From: Paracamarosporium sp. OC-R06-R3
Lineage: Eukaryota > Ascomycota > Dothideomycetes > Pleosporales > Didymosphaeriaceae
Assembly (NCBI GenBank): GCA_019828545.1
Contig: JACVRA010000044.1
Span: 62,001 to 126,000, forward strand
Direction of reading: 5' to 3'
DNA length: 64,000 nt
How positions within the stretch are numbered: position 1 is the first letter of the stretch; each line of letters opens with the position of its first letter. This document shows, one piece after another, positions 32,836 through 42,911 of this stretch. The translations under genes and the position numbers were made by a program. The notes beneath the pieces were generated by a model. It was given only the letters and a program-made list of their open reading frames with translations, was not told where the DNA came from and searched no databases.

Positions 32836-33141
32836 TCACCATCTACACTCAATCGGATTGCAATGTCTGCCACACTTGCACTTATGAATATTTTTCTTGC
32901 ACATCCCATATCCACCAGTTCCCCTGCAGCATTCAGTGACACTCGCGCTGCAATGAAATTCATTACTGCAGTCGCACGCACGCTCCACGAGCTCGTTGGA
33001 CCGGTCGATGAGGTTGGCGCTTTGGACCAGGTCACTTGGGAAGTAGGCCTCGATGTCGGTAGTAGAAGAGTCTGGGCCTGCGAGTGCAGCGCTGGTGGCC
33101 AAAGCGGCGAAGAACATGGTGAGGAAGGTGGGGGCGTACAT
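32836..33141 (-). CDS. Small secreted cysteine-rich protein, effector candidate
   Basis: The intronless frame encodes 101 residues. Residues 1-21 form a signal peptide (PTFLTMFFAALATSAALA). A pro-like segment rich in Asp/Ser follows up to LVER near residue 53, a possible dibasic-like processing site. The C-terminal 47 residues carry all ten cysteines in the spacing C-x-C-x6-C-x6-CC-x7-C-x6-C-x-C-x3-C-x4-C, enough for five disulfides. There is no transmembrane or GPI signal. Size, signal peptide, propeptide and cysteine density match apoplastic effector or antimicrobial-type proteins of plant-associated fungi, but no known family was recognised. A CATAAAAGG box lies about 85 bp upstream. Confidence 0.75.
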   Translation of the reverse strand: MYAPTFLTMFFAALATSAALAGPDSSTTDIEAYFPSDLVQSANLIDRSNELVERACDCSNEFHCSASVTECCRGTGGYGMCKKNIHKCKCGRHCNPIECRW

Positions 33142-34212
33142 TTTTTTAGATGGGTTGAAGTTGGGACGAGTGGAATGTGTTTGAAGTAGTGATGACTTGT
33201 GCTAAGAGGTGGGTGAATTCAGATGCCTTTTATGTTCGAAGATCGAGCGTTAGGCGTCCATAGCAATACTTTTGCTCTTTGGTGGAGTTACACTGTTGAC
33301 CTGTCGGTTCATCTATGCTCGCGTACAAGACTCCTTAGAGAACTTTAGGCCTCCTACTCCCCAACGAATGAGGACACTTGTAGGGATGATGTTTGCATTC
33401 ATATCATTTTTGTGACGTTCGATCGAGTATCGAGACAAACGCTGGGCTACACAGTTGATACACTGATAGGTCGATACTCACGTACGAGCCCTTGTTCGGG
33501 AAACTTCAGGCCCCCGTGTGCAGCTTTGCCATACAGGTCCAATGTCACACCCATTTGAAAAGAGGTAAACTATCGGCGGTTGATGTCACTCCACTGTTGC
33601 TATACCTAATTCTGCTAAGAAGGCATCTACTTGCTTACATGTTGTTCGACGCTTTGGATGTTTCGAGTAAGACTAGCTTATCCCACTCTAGCAAGCTCCT
33701 ATGACCACTGTAAGGCATCTTTGTGGCGCTTTGAGGTGCTAATCCGAGCGAATGACTTCACTTCGTTGCTCGCAAAAGTGTTCGTAAGCTTACATATGGT
33801 GGAACCATTTGTGTAAAGTTGCCAACCGTCCCACAAGGTTAGCATTAGTGGCTAGCATCGACATCGCACAGAACAAGGGGCGACGCCGTAAGATTAGTAT
33901 TCAAGGCCTTACCCACACACTTAGAATGGCCGAATCACTCTAGCGTGAAGTCACACACAAAGTCAATCGCAACGGGTGGGTGAACAACTGGTAAGACTCA
34001 TTCTGAAGCGCTTACTACACACATTTCCACTCGAAAAGTCGTATCATTCAGGCTTTGCTAGCATGCACTATCCGGACGCCGCACATTGCGGGAAAACTAT
34101 TGTACAAAAGTGTTCAGTCGTTCCATCATTCGGTCATGAAAATATCATGCCACACACTCTCCACCACTGATCCACTCCTTTCTTGGTACCTAATTCAAGT
34201 GGCACTTGTTCA
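33142..34212. other. Intergenic with a diverged duplicated segment
   Basis: No gene supported. Two segments, about 33285-33355 and 33445-33515, are alignable with mainly C/T and A/G differences (for example CTCGCGTACAAGA against CTCACGTACGAGC, and TTTAGGCCTCCT against TTCAGGCCCCCG). This looks like an old duplicated, mutated repeat. Confidence 0.4.
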
Positions 34213-35849
34213 TTAAGAGAGCGTCATCAACAGAAGGAAGAGTATGACTAAGACAATGATAGTCGGTCTAGGTTGAGCATTTACAGCACCGCTCTTGCCA
34301 AGAGGCTGTGTCGTCGCACCTGGGTAAGCTTCCGTCGCCATACCACTGCTCCCGTTACCACTTGATGCCGCATCCTGTGTTTTGGTGGAAGTAATTGTCG
34401 AGTTACCGCCTTGAACTGTAACAGTAGAAGTTTCGTACACTTTGCTGATCGTGCCGTCGACACTGGTCTCGTTCTTGTCATCATACCGCTTGAAGAGAGC
34501 CACAGTTGAATGTGAAGATACATCGGAGGAGAAGGAGGTACCGTCGGTCAAAATTAGGACCGGAGACGTAGAGGCATCAGGTGTAATCCAAGGGAAGACC
34601 TCCATGTCAGTTGGGGTGGCATCATTGGCGATGGAAGTGAAGATCTCGGTGTCGGAAGGCAGAGATATGAAGCCAATCGTGGAGGCTTCCGCGGCTGACT
34701 GAGCGGATGAGAGAGAGTTTTCGACAGGAGGCAGCACTGGGTAATGGGTGGGATTGCTGTTGAAGGGATCATCTTCAATGGTTTCAGTGGTTTGAGGCGG
34801 TAATCCAGACACCGAGGGGTCATCGTAGCCAAGAGTTGACACTGAAGATATGGAAGTACCCTCCGTTGAGACCAAGGTGCTGAAGGGTGACCGGGAGACC
34901 GTTGTGCCTGAGGGCGATAACGTGGTGATAACATTCGAGGTAGTTATGTTGAACCAGATCCCAGAGGGGGTAGGAGACGGACGAAGAGGGTTGGTCAAAA
35001 CAATGCCGGAAGGGCTCACGGAGGAGCGGAGGGGATTAGCGACAATCGTAGAGGAGTTGAACGGATTCCAGCTGAACCAAGGCCGTGAAATTGAACTGCT
35101 AGAACGCCCGCTTATCGTCGTGATGACCGTAGCCGTCGACTTTGAGGTTACATACATCGTCGTAGTCGGCTCCGGGTGGTCGTGCGTAGGTACAACGGAT
35201 TGAGTGTACTTTGGCATACTGATGATGCTGTTTCGGTCAACTCTTGTGTACATTCATGGACATTGCGCAAAATAAACCTGTGTCTGACTTTGGTATCAGG
35301 AGACAAGGAGGAGGGTACTTACACCTCAGTTGGGGAAGTCTCGCCGGGCAAGGAAGTAGTCAAGTGCTTGCTGTGGATAGTCTTGGTGATGACTACGATA
35401 GACTTGCTAGTAATCGTTGAAGTTGTCGTCTTTTCATCGTCACCACTATTGCTATTAGCACTCCCTCGCCTCTCGCCTTCGCTGTCACCAAAGGATGCAC
35501 TTACGTAGTGGTAGAAGTTGTCGGTGGCTTGCTCTCGCCATCGTGAACGGTAACGAATATGGTCTCAGTCACCCGTACGGTCTGAGTCTCGGGACAAAGG
35601 TACGTCAGATGAGTAGTCGTGCCCTTGATGACCGCGTCGTCCGTGCATAGCTTTGGGAGGCAGCCGCAGCTGTCCGAGCAAGCGAATCCTGCGGGAGCAG
35701 CAGTCGTCTCCGGGAAACGCACAAGGTCGGAGACCGCGGCGTTTGCGATAGAGATAGCCGCTGTATTGATCAATTCAGCTTCAATACAATTAACTGACAA
35801 GCCACTTACCTGCGACAACCCCGAACACGAAACTACGAGTATACATCAT
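34213..35849 (-). CDS. GPI-anchored Ser/Thr-rich cell-surface protein
   Basis: Exons 35849-35810, 35760-35505, 35451-35323 and 35227-34213 give 479 residues; introns of 49, 53 and 95 nt keep frame. The signal peptide (MMYTRSFVFGVVAAAISIANA) is created by the first splice. A short cysteine region follows (FACSDSCGCLPKLC), then hundreds of residues rich in Ser, Thr and Pro with TVTxTxT-type strands. An internal near-repeat, NPLRSSVSPSGIVLTNPLRP, is repeated in part as PSPTPSGIWFN. The C-terminus NAQPRPTIIVLVILFLLLMTLS is a GPI signal, with SGA as plausible omega region. It should be an extended, O-glycosylated wall or plasma-membrane surface protein; adhesion is a guess. Confidence 0.78.
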
Positions 35850-36612
35850 GCTTGTTGATCCGAATAACTGCGGTTATGTCAGACTTATTACTTTGATCCT
35901 CGGCATTGCCGTCCGTCGGTATACGCCGCAAGGCCAATGACAAACAGTCAAGGACCAAACACAAGTCCATCCCAGGACCAGTATCCAGCAGATGCACCGA
36001 CGTGCACTAAGATAATACTATACCTACACTTGAAAGAGTGACTGTGGTAAGAAGTCCGTTCCGGAACTTGACGAAAGCGAGTGTTAGAGTGGGGTCAAGG
36101 GCAGAGTTAAGAACGAGCGCAGGCGGTGTTTATATCAAACAGCGTCGCCAGCGACCACACTAGTACGTTCTTGGCGCGGCCACAAATGGTTCAACGTCGA
36201 CGGTCGTTTGGCCAGTGCGAGCGGGCATGAGCCCTTATGGCGTGGTGAATGAATGACATCGCTGTTAGAGCCGGTCCAAGGAGAGCACATTGGGCGATTG
36301 ACTCGAAAGAGACGATCGTGGAAAAATAATTCATGAATAAGATGTTAACAAGGTCTATGGCTACAGGCATAGCTAGGGATCGGATCGTTTGGCGGATGCT
36401 GAGGAGCGGTCAGCGACATTCGACGTAGCTTGTGGTCTTGAGTGTAGGATGAGCCTTCAAGCAAGATTTATAGAGAAAGCTATCATGGAAAAAAAAAAAG
36501 AAAGATTTCATACATATCACTACCTGATTGCAAGTAGTCTGGAGGTGATACATGGATATGCTTAGAAGGCACGTAGGATGCTCCAAAGCAAGGAAGACGT
36601 ACCTAAGCTAAC
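35850..36612. other. Intergenic, upstream of GPI-anchored gene
   Basis: No gene found. An A11 homopolymer lies near 36491. No other repeat noted. Confidence 0.55.
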
Positions 36613-37404
36613 CTAATCGCCATATAGCTCCATCAAATGGTTCAACATCTTCCGCTGCAACCCAAGCAACTCCTTCTTCGTAACCTTCTTCTGTTCCTCT
36701 TGACTACCGTCTCCCACGCCCTCACCACCCTCCGGCCTCATAAGATCAGGCCTGATCCCAAAGAACGGCACACCCAAACTTTTCAACGCGGTAGACTGTG
36801 ACTCTACCATCCGTTGACAAGCCCTATACACCTTCTGATCATATTGCTCCAGCTCTTCCTTCTCACACTCGTCCGTCCGCAGCGGTGTGATTTTCTCACC
36901 CATGCCAGGCAAAGACAGCACAGCGAGGTGCGCCTTCTCGTTCTCGCGCTTGACAGCTTGTTCCTCGATGAGACGTTGACGGCCGGATTCCCAGTCTTTC
37001 ACATTGCGCGCTTGGTCTTGCATCAACTTCTGGATGGCCGGGACGAAGCCCGGGTTTTGCGCGGCGATCTTGCTCACGCAACGGAGGCCATGCTTCCATT
37101 CTGTTATAGTAGCTGGGTCTACGACGGGCGTCGTCGTCCGGCTTTTGGGGACTGTTGGTCGGTTGGGGAGAGCAGCCTGAGGTCGGGTGCTCTGTCGAGG
37201 GTCCAGAGACTGCTCGTGGCCATACGGATTACTCGTTTGCGCCAGAAAATGCGAATCAGAAAGGCTCCCTACTTGAGGTGCGAACTGGGCTGGGGCATGA
37301 AATTGCTGCTGGGGCGGCACAGGAGGGGTTGCGGTTTGGGGTAGGCTAGCCAGTGTCGCAAGAATTTGCTCTAGGTTGAGCTCCGGAGGGTCATTGCTTG
37401 CCAT
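36613..37404 (-). CDS. Conserved fungal protein, DUF2458-like
   Basis: The single-exon frame encodes 263 residues. The first 95 are Pro/Gln-rich and disordered. The conserved part starts at TITEWKHGLRCVSKIAAQNPGFVPAIQKLM and continues through a long predicted coiled coil (DWESGRQRLIEEQAVKREN, then EKEELEQYDQKVYRACQRM) to LKSLGVPFFGIRPDL and a C-terminal LLGLQRKMLNHLMELYGD helix. This pattern matches the DUF2458 family as I recall it; its function is not established. It is divergent from the next gene. Confidence 0.68.
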   Translation of the reverse strand: MASNDPPELNLEQILATLASLPQTATPPVPPQQQFHAPAQFAPQVGSLSDSHFLAQTSNPYGHEQSLDPRQSTRPQAALPNRPTVPKSRTTTPVVDPATITEWKHGLRCVSKIAAQNPGFVPAIQKLMQDQARNVKDWESGRQRLIEEQAVKRENEKAHLAVLSLPGMGEKITPLRTDECEKEELEQYDQKVYRACQRMVESQSTALKSLGVPFFGIRPDLMRPEGGEGVGDGSQEEQKKVTKKELLGLQRKMLNHLMELYGD

Positions 37405-37811
37405 GTTGATGGATAATTTGGTGTAATGGGTTGTTGTAGTTGGATTCTCAAGTTGAATTTATCAGGCGTTTATAGTGCTGGTGTAATGAGCGTTTGGTGT
37501 CCGCAGCAACAGACATGGCGCGTTAATCGTTGAAATCAAACTTGATTCGATGCGGAAAAGACTCCTTATCCGCTTTCTCGATCAATATTCAAAACTCCAT
37601 GCACCGAAATCATCAATCGCGGCGTGTTCGGGACATTTGTGAAGTAAATCATCACCTGCTCAGCATGAAGTTGTTGAAGTTGTCCAATCGCGGCGCAAAG
37701 TGCCGCCGACACTCGGGCCAGCGACTAACTTTTGCCGCGTCGTTCGACATCTCCAATCTCCCCTCTCCTCATTCGCCCTTCTGCAATTCCTCCCTTTCCC
37801 TTCCCTACAGC
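37405..37811. promoter_or_regulatory. Divergent promoter region
   Basis: This is the 407 bp between two opposite start codons. It is C/T-rich on the plus strand over the last 70 bp before the ATG at 37812, as common in fungal core promoters. No operator is claimed. Confidence 0.35.
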
Positions 37812-38687
37812 ATGTCGAAGACGCCTCGGGACTCGACGCGTTTCACAGCGACGGGAGTATGGGCGCACACCAAGCCCGGCGGTCGTTCCACGACGCTTCA
37901 ATTCGCCGACCCAGCGCCCAAGAATGAGACGCCGCAGCAGAAAGTCAAGCGATTGAGAGAAGCGGCGAACCGGGCGAAGATGGCGCAGGTGACGAAGTGG
38001 GATTACATGTATCTGTATGGCAGGATGGCTGCGGATGCAGCGCATAGGTTTACGGTTTATGGCATTATTTTTGCTACGGGTACGGCATCTCCTGTTACTT
38101 TGAACGACTGATTCAGTCAGGAGTGGTTGTAGATGAAAGGGAAGGCTAATATCTAGACAGGGTGCATTGGTGTCCTTGCTGTCTTCTCGATAGGAGACAT
38201 GGTCGTTTACAATCGCCGGAAACGCGCAATCTTCTTCGAAGACCAAGAACGTGAGCAAGCCAAGATTCTCGCTCTTGCCCGAAATGCCGTCGCAGAGGGG
38301 TCCGCTTCCGCCGCTCAGGCTGCCCTTGTAGAAGGTATTGCAGAGGAGGAACGGTTAATGGAAATCAAGAAGGCTGAGAGGAAGCTACCGTCACGAATGC
38401 TTTGGTGGTTGCACGGCGACTGGAACGAAGACAAGACGCTGAAGGAACAGAGGAGACTCGCCGTTGAAGATTTCCAGAAGAAAGAAACAGAGAGCGCGAG
38501 TCAGGCTGGCAGCGTCACGCAGGCAGTACAGGCAGCGCAGCAAGCACGATCCAGTGCGTCACAACCCACGGTTGGCGGCCCGCTCGATGAGCAGGCTGCG
38601 AAGGCGACGGCTTTTGCGGAGAACACGGCCAAGGGTGTAAGCAGAGGCTGGTTCGGATGGATTTTGGGCGGATCAAAGAAGGAGTAA
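37812..38687 (+). CDS. Conserved fungal single-pass membrane protein, probably mitochondrial
   Basis: Exons 37812-38079 and 38161-38687 give 264 residues across an 81 nt intron. The N-terminus (MSKTPRDSTRFTATGVWAH, then TKPGGRSTTLQFADPAPKN) and QQKVKRLREAANRAKMAQ are strongly protein-like. One helix, completed by the splice, runs over about 85-105 (FTVYGIIFATGCIGVLAVFSIG) and is followed by YNRRKRAIFFEDQ. The C-terminal half is a charged, Ala/Gln-rich coiled region with a terminal RGWFGWILGGSKKE. The Arg-rich, Ser/Thr-rich head and single helix suggest an inner mitochondrial membrane protein, possibly a respiratory-chain assembly factor; this is inference and I cannot name it. Confidence 0.7.
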
Positions 38688-38978
38688 GGCAAGAGCAGGG
38701 GAAACAAAAGGACTGCGGTCCGTGTATCATATTGATCTCCCAGCTTGTACAACGCTGTGTCACTACTGTATTGCATCATGGCGTTGGGAAGCTGTATTTG
38801 GGTGTAGATGCTTTGGTTGGGTATCTCGACGTTCGTGCCTATAATTCACACCTGTTCAGAAATATCCAAAAACTCCAATACAAAGCAAGCGAGTCCGAAG
38901 CGTTGGTTTCCTTTTACTGCTCCGACTGAGCGGAGACCGGAATATAATTCCGACGTTGACGGGCTCTCTGTGACAGTT

Positions 38979-39521
38979 TCAGTTGCTGCAAACCTGCAAC
39001 CAAGAACGATTGAGGTCAACACTCTCGTCCCAAGTTTGACATACCTCTGCCCACTGATCGATCCACGGTCTCACGCCGGCATAGCTCAGCAATCCCACCG
39101 TTGCCAGAATGAATATCCATACAACCGCCTGGTCCTTTGCAGAGTCCCTTTCTGTGCACCATCAGCTCCCATCTTCTCTCGTACAAGTATACGCACGGAA
39201 GCACGTCGTAAAGACGTTCTCCTCCTTCACGCCCTGGCAGACCGAATATCCTAGGCAGAACTGGCGATTGCAATCATTGCACGTCTTCTTAGAGGCGCGT
39301 TCGAGTAGGTTAGGCGCTGTCTTTTGAGAGGTTGCCGGTGCGTCGAGGGCGACGATGGTGCTGTTGCCGGCGCATGTGCACTTGCAGAAGGATGTTGGCG
39401 CTGTGGAGATCAGTATGCGTATGCAGCGCCATGTACAACGGGCAGACTCACATTTAGCTAGAGCAAGAGACAGGAGTGAAAGGAAAGCGAACAAGAGGAG
39501 CCATGATGCGCGCTTCCGCAT
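38979..39521 (-). CDS. Cysteine-rich ER-type single-pass protein, conserved, function unknown
   Basis: Exons 39521-39452, 39400-39197 and 39151-38979 give 148 residues. A signal peptide (MRKRASWLLLFAFLSLLSLALA) leads into a cysteine-rich domain: CKCTC, then KKTCNDCNRQFC and FTTCFQRDSAKDQAVV, the last created by splicing. A C-terminal helix WIFILATVGLLSYAGVRPW follows. The remaining 51 nt segment 39044-38994 has perfect GTATGT...TTGCAG borders and length divisible by three, so the tail may be either spliced (131 residues, ending WAEVCSN) or retained. The layout suggests a lumenal domain with a short cytosolic tail. It is divergent from the nucleolar gene at 39816. Confidence 0.7.
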
Positions 39522-39815
39522 GGTTGAACGGTTGTCCAGAGCTCGTCGGCGTCTGTCGTCCGGCCTGCCTTCACACGATGCCTGCCGCAGCCGCCGCAAG
39601 CGCACGTACCGCCCAGGGTTCGTGGACCCGGCCAGCCGGCGCTAGAGCTTTTGCTCGAATCCTTCCACCCTCTGCGCTCAAACACCACGGAACGCGCGAC
39701 TGGAGGCCCAGACACTGAATTGCTGCGTGTGCATATCTGCGCTTGACACGTCCAAATCACTGGCGCGCATTTTCCCCGAGGGACAGTGGGCGAGCACGAC
39801 AATCGACGCGCCTCG
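39522..39815. promoter_or_regulatory. Divergent promoter region
   Basis: This is 294 bp between the starts of the cysteine-rich membrane protein and the NOL8-like gene. GC-rich; no TATA box seen. Confidence 0.35.
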
Positions 39816-41666
39816 ATGCCCGCAACACCAGCGCCTGCACCCAAGCAGAAGGCTGGAGCTCCCACCACCGCGCCGAGCACACCCCGCCAACCCTCCCAGC
39901 CAACGTCAGACGACAAAGACAAAATCGTCAGGCTGCATATTACGCCCTTCAATCCCGCCCTGCTCAAGGTCTATCTAGCGCCATCGGTGCTTCCAGTCGC
40001 GAAGAACATCTCGTACCACTCCGTCGAGACATTCCCCGAGAAAGGCTTCGGCTACGTCGAACTCCCCGCCATGGAAGCACAGAAGCTCAAAAAGAAGCTG
40101 AACGGCTCCACGCTGAAGGGATCCAAGGTCAGGATCGAGGATGCGAAGCCGGAGAAGCGCAAAGCTGGGGACGATGCGGTTGTAGACGCAGAGGACGCAG
40201 AGAGGTCGGCTAAACGTGTGAAGAAGGATAAAAAGAAGAAGAACAAGAAGGAAGATGGTGTGCTTGAAGGTGTGGAGCTGCCTGACGAGCGGAAGGTCAA
40301 GCGTGGGTGGACCGAGGTACCTGTAAAGGGCAAGAAGGAGAGGAAGGAGAAGAAAGACAAGGACAAGGCTAAGGACAAGGATAAAAAGGCGAAGCGGAAG
40401 GAGTCAAAATACACTAAGGAACCGGAAGTCCTGTTCAAGGCGAAATTGACGCCCGTTGCGGCCACTGAGCTTGCACGGACTGAGAAGAAGGACAAAAAGA
40501 AGGATAAAAAGAAGTCCAGGTCTAAGCAGGAAGTTGTTGTGCATGAATTCGAGAAGAATACCAAGACGCCGAGTTTCCTTAAAGCTACCAAAGTATCCAC
40601 GGACAAGAAACCTGCTATTGATTACGTGGATGGCAAGGGATGGGTGGATGAGGATGGCAATGTGGTTGAGGTTGAGACGGGTAAGGTGAGGAATAGAAGG
40701 GTACTGGAGCTTGTGGAACCGGGGTTGGAAGATTCATCTTCGAAGAAAAAAGCTTCTGCTACCCCATCACCAAAGGCATCACCAGCGCCTAAACCTGCAA
40801 AGAAAGAAAAGAAGAAGGCCAAGAAAGCAACCCCTCCACCAGAATCGTCAGATTCCGAATCAGAATTGGATGAATCATCAGTAGTCTCCTCATCTTCCGA
40901 CGATGACTCCGACTCCGACGCCTCAGCAGGCGCCTCCAATTCGCCCTCTCCCACGACCTTAGCCCCAGCACCAGACACCAGAGCAAAAGCTAAATCCAAC
41001 ACCCCCGAAATAGCCATAACGCCCTCCTCGCCCGAAAAGAAGGAAGTACATCCCTTAGAAGCGCTCTTTAAAAAGCCCAAGCCCTCTCCACTACTCACAC
41101 CCTCCTCAAACCCAACTTCCACCCCTGCCAAAACTCTCGCTCCCATCAACACATCGTTTTCATTCTTTGCCGACGGCGACGGCGACGTCGACATGGACGC
41201 CGACCAAGAAGGAGACAATGCTGCCGTGCCGTTTACTCCCCAAACACAGCGCGACATCGAGTGGCGTGGTCTCCGCAGTGCAGCACCGACACCCGACACC
41301 GCTGCAATCGGACGCCGGTTCAGCTTCCCGTGGCGCAATGGGAGCCAAGAGGCTGACGAAGACGACGAAGAAGAAGCAAATTCCGAAGCAAATCTACAGC
41401 TCACTAGTAACACCAAGGCGAATGCTTCTGCGTCGCAATTGGCGGATGTCGCGGAGGAGAACGAGGAGGAGGAGGATGTCATAGATGGAGCAGAAAACGC
41501 TGATGAGGAGGAGGGCGAGAAAGAGGAAAGCGAGTTTCGGAAGTGGTTTTGGGAGAATCAGGGGAATCTGAATCGGGCGTGGAAGAGAAGGAGGAGGGAT
41601 GCAGTGAAGAGCAAGAGGTCCGTGGAGAATAGGAGGGCGGTTGGGGGCGCTAGGAGAGCTGCATGA
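39816..41666 (+). CDS. NOL8/Nop8-like nucleolar protein
   Basis: The single-exon frame from the ATG at 39816 encodes 616 residues. Residues 30-115 form an RRM-like fold (KIVRLHITPFNPALLKVYL, then GFGYVELPAMEAQKLKKKLNG and LKGSKVRIEDAKPEKRK). Long Lys-rich stretches follow, with nuclear and nucleolar targeting character (KRVKKDKKKKNKKE, KKDKDKAKDKDKKAKRK). Acidic Ser/Asp/Glu tracts come next. The C-terminus (EFRKWFWENQGNLNRAWKRRR) resembles the ending of NOL8/Nop8 proteins, which act in 60S subunit assembly. Codon 1 choice is supported by the lack of an upstream in-frame ATG. Family assignment rests on recalled motifs. Confidence 0.65.
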   Translation: MPATPAPAPKQKAGAPTTAPSTPRQPSQPTSDDKDKIVRLHITPFNPALLKVYLAPSVLPVAKNISYHSVETFPEKGFGYVELPAMEAQKLKKKLNGSTLKGSKVRIEDAKPEKRKAGDDAVVDAEDAERSAKRVKKDKKKKNKKEDGVLEGVELPDERKVKRGWTEVPVKGKKERKEKKDKDKAKDKDKKAKRKESKYTKEPEVLFKAKLTPVAATELARTEKKDKKKDKKKSRSKQEVVVHEFEKNTKTPSFLKATKVSTDKKPAIDYVDGKGWVDEDGNVVEVETGKVRNRRVLELVEPGLEDSSSKKKASATPSPKASPAPKPAKKEKKKAKKATPPPESSDSESELDESSVVSSSSDDDSDSDASAGASNSPSPTTLAPAPDTRAKAKSNTPEIAITPSSPEKKEVHPLEALFKKPKPSPLLTPSSNPTSTPAKTLAPINTSFSFFADGDGDVDMDADQEGDNAAVPFTPQTQRDIEWRGLRSAAPTPDTAAIGRRFSFPWRNGSQEADEDDEEEANSEANLQLTSNTKANASASQLADVAEENEEEEDVIDGAENADEEEGEKEESEFRKWFWENQGNLNRAWKRRRRDAVKSKRSVENRRAVGGARRAA

Positions 41667-42911
41667 GTTACGCCATAGTGTTTGCACTGTATTTGTTGGT
41701 ATTGAAGTATGGCTTGTCCGATTTATGTATTTGAAGTATGTGAGAGGGTGAGGGGGGATGTCATGTAGAGCCTGAGAGCCCTAAAGCTATAAAAGCGGTT
41801 CAATTCTCTGTTGCGAATTTGATTGATCGCGTCTAACGGGCGCAGACATGCCCGTTCCCCAAGGCCTCTAGTCCTCTGTGTCCCCAGCAGTTTTTCCAAT
41901 TCATTGTCATCACTCGTCACCTATCGACGCTCAAGGAACCCCACTCCATCCATGGAATTTATATCAAGCAGAGTTTTGCTTTCGACTACGACTTCTGAGC
42001 GTAGACGTCTCGCACTCCAAGTGTAACCGAGAGTTTGTTAAGAATACGAGTTGTATTTATCCACATGAGGTAGTTGCGGTGGTAGATTTTTGGTAGAGAA
42101 AATTCTCGCTTTGATTGCGCTAGAGCTGGAAAGCTTGCTTTCAGGTGATGTTCTCCAGGAGGGTGGGGGAAGAGGCGAAGATATGTTTTTTAAACTCGAA
42201 CCAGGACTATATTTCATCTCTCTCCTTGCTTTCCTGGGCAGGGTTTTGTCTGATGTCACGCTTTGTCTTCTGGTTGTTCACAGATGTAAGTTCGAGTTCA
42301 GTCAATGTGATACAGCGGTAACTCGAGATGTGTGTATCGATCTAGATGGAGGATATAGGACGATGAACACTTGTTGTACTTGATATGGAATATCGTAAAG
42401 ATTGATGAGGATGAGCGAATGGACAGATTGAAGCAAGAAGAGGCCGAGAAGTGAGGGGTTAAATATGGCGGAATGGATGCTCTAGACGGAAGGAAGATAT
42501 ATGCCAGAGATATGACTCACATCACGAGGCAGTTGTTGTGAATTATTTTCTTCACCAACTTCACTGGCAGATATGTGGTATACATGAAGGATTGTAGGTT
42601 CAGGTCCCCTTGACAAAGCTAGGCAAGAGACAGTTAATATTGCTCACTGTAGTCTTCGGCGGGGGTACTGTTAGGCGAAAATTGCAGAGCAATCGTTTCA
42701 TGGTTTCAGAACAACGTGTTGTACCTGATCGACTATGCAATGCATTGCGATACCTTTCTTTACACTAGGTGGAGAACCGAGATCATATTTGCTAAGGATT
42801 AGGGAAGTATGGAGATGATGTGATATTCCGATACCCAATCAAGAACGAGTGACTACCAACCTAACTGTAACAAATGGAAACGCGTGTATCAAACAATGAT
42901 CCTTTCATCCA
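41667..42911. other. Convergent intergenic stretch
   Basis: This is the tail-to-tail region between the NOL8-like and ankyrin genes. Open frames up to 97 codons exist but start at non-ATG codons or lack any protein pattern. No repeat or RNA gene was recognised. Confidence 0.5.

Noticed and set aside
40622..41482. 286-codon Ser-rich minus-strand frame
   Set aside because: It is the complement of the Glu/Lys/Asp-rich NOL8-like gene, which gives Ser/Phe/Leu-rich shadows.
42597..42612. GGTTCAGGTCC, resembling a tRNA T-arm
   Set aside because: No matching D-arm, anticodon arm or acceptor stem could be folded around it.
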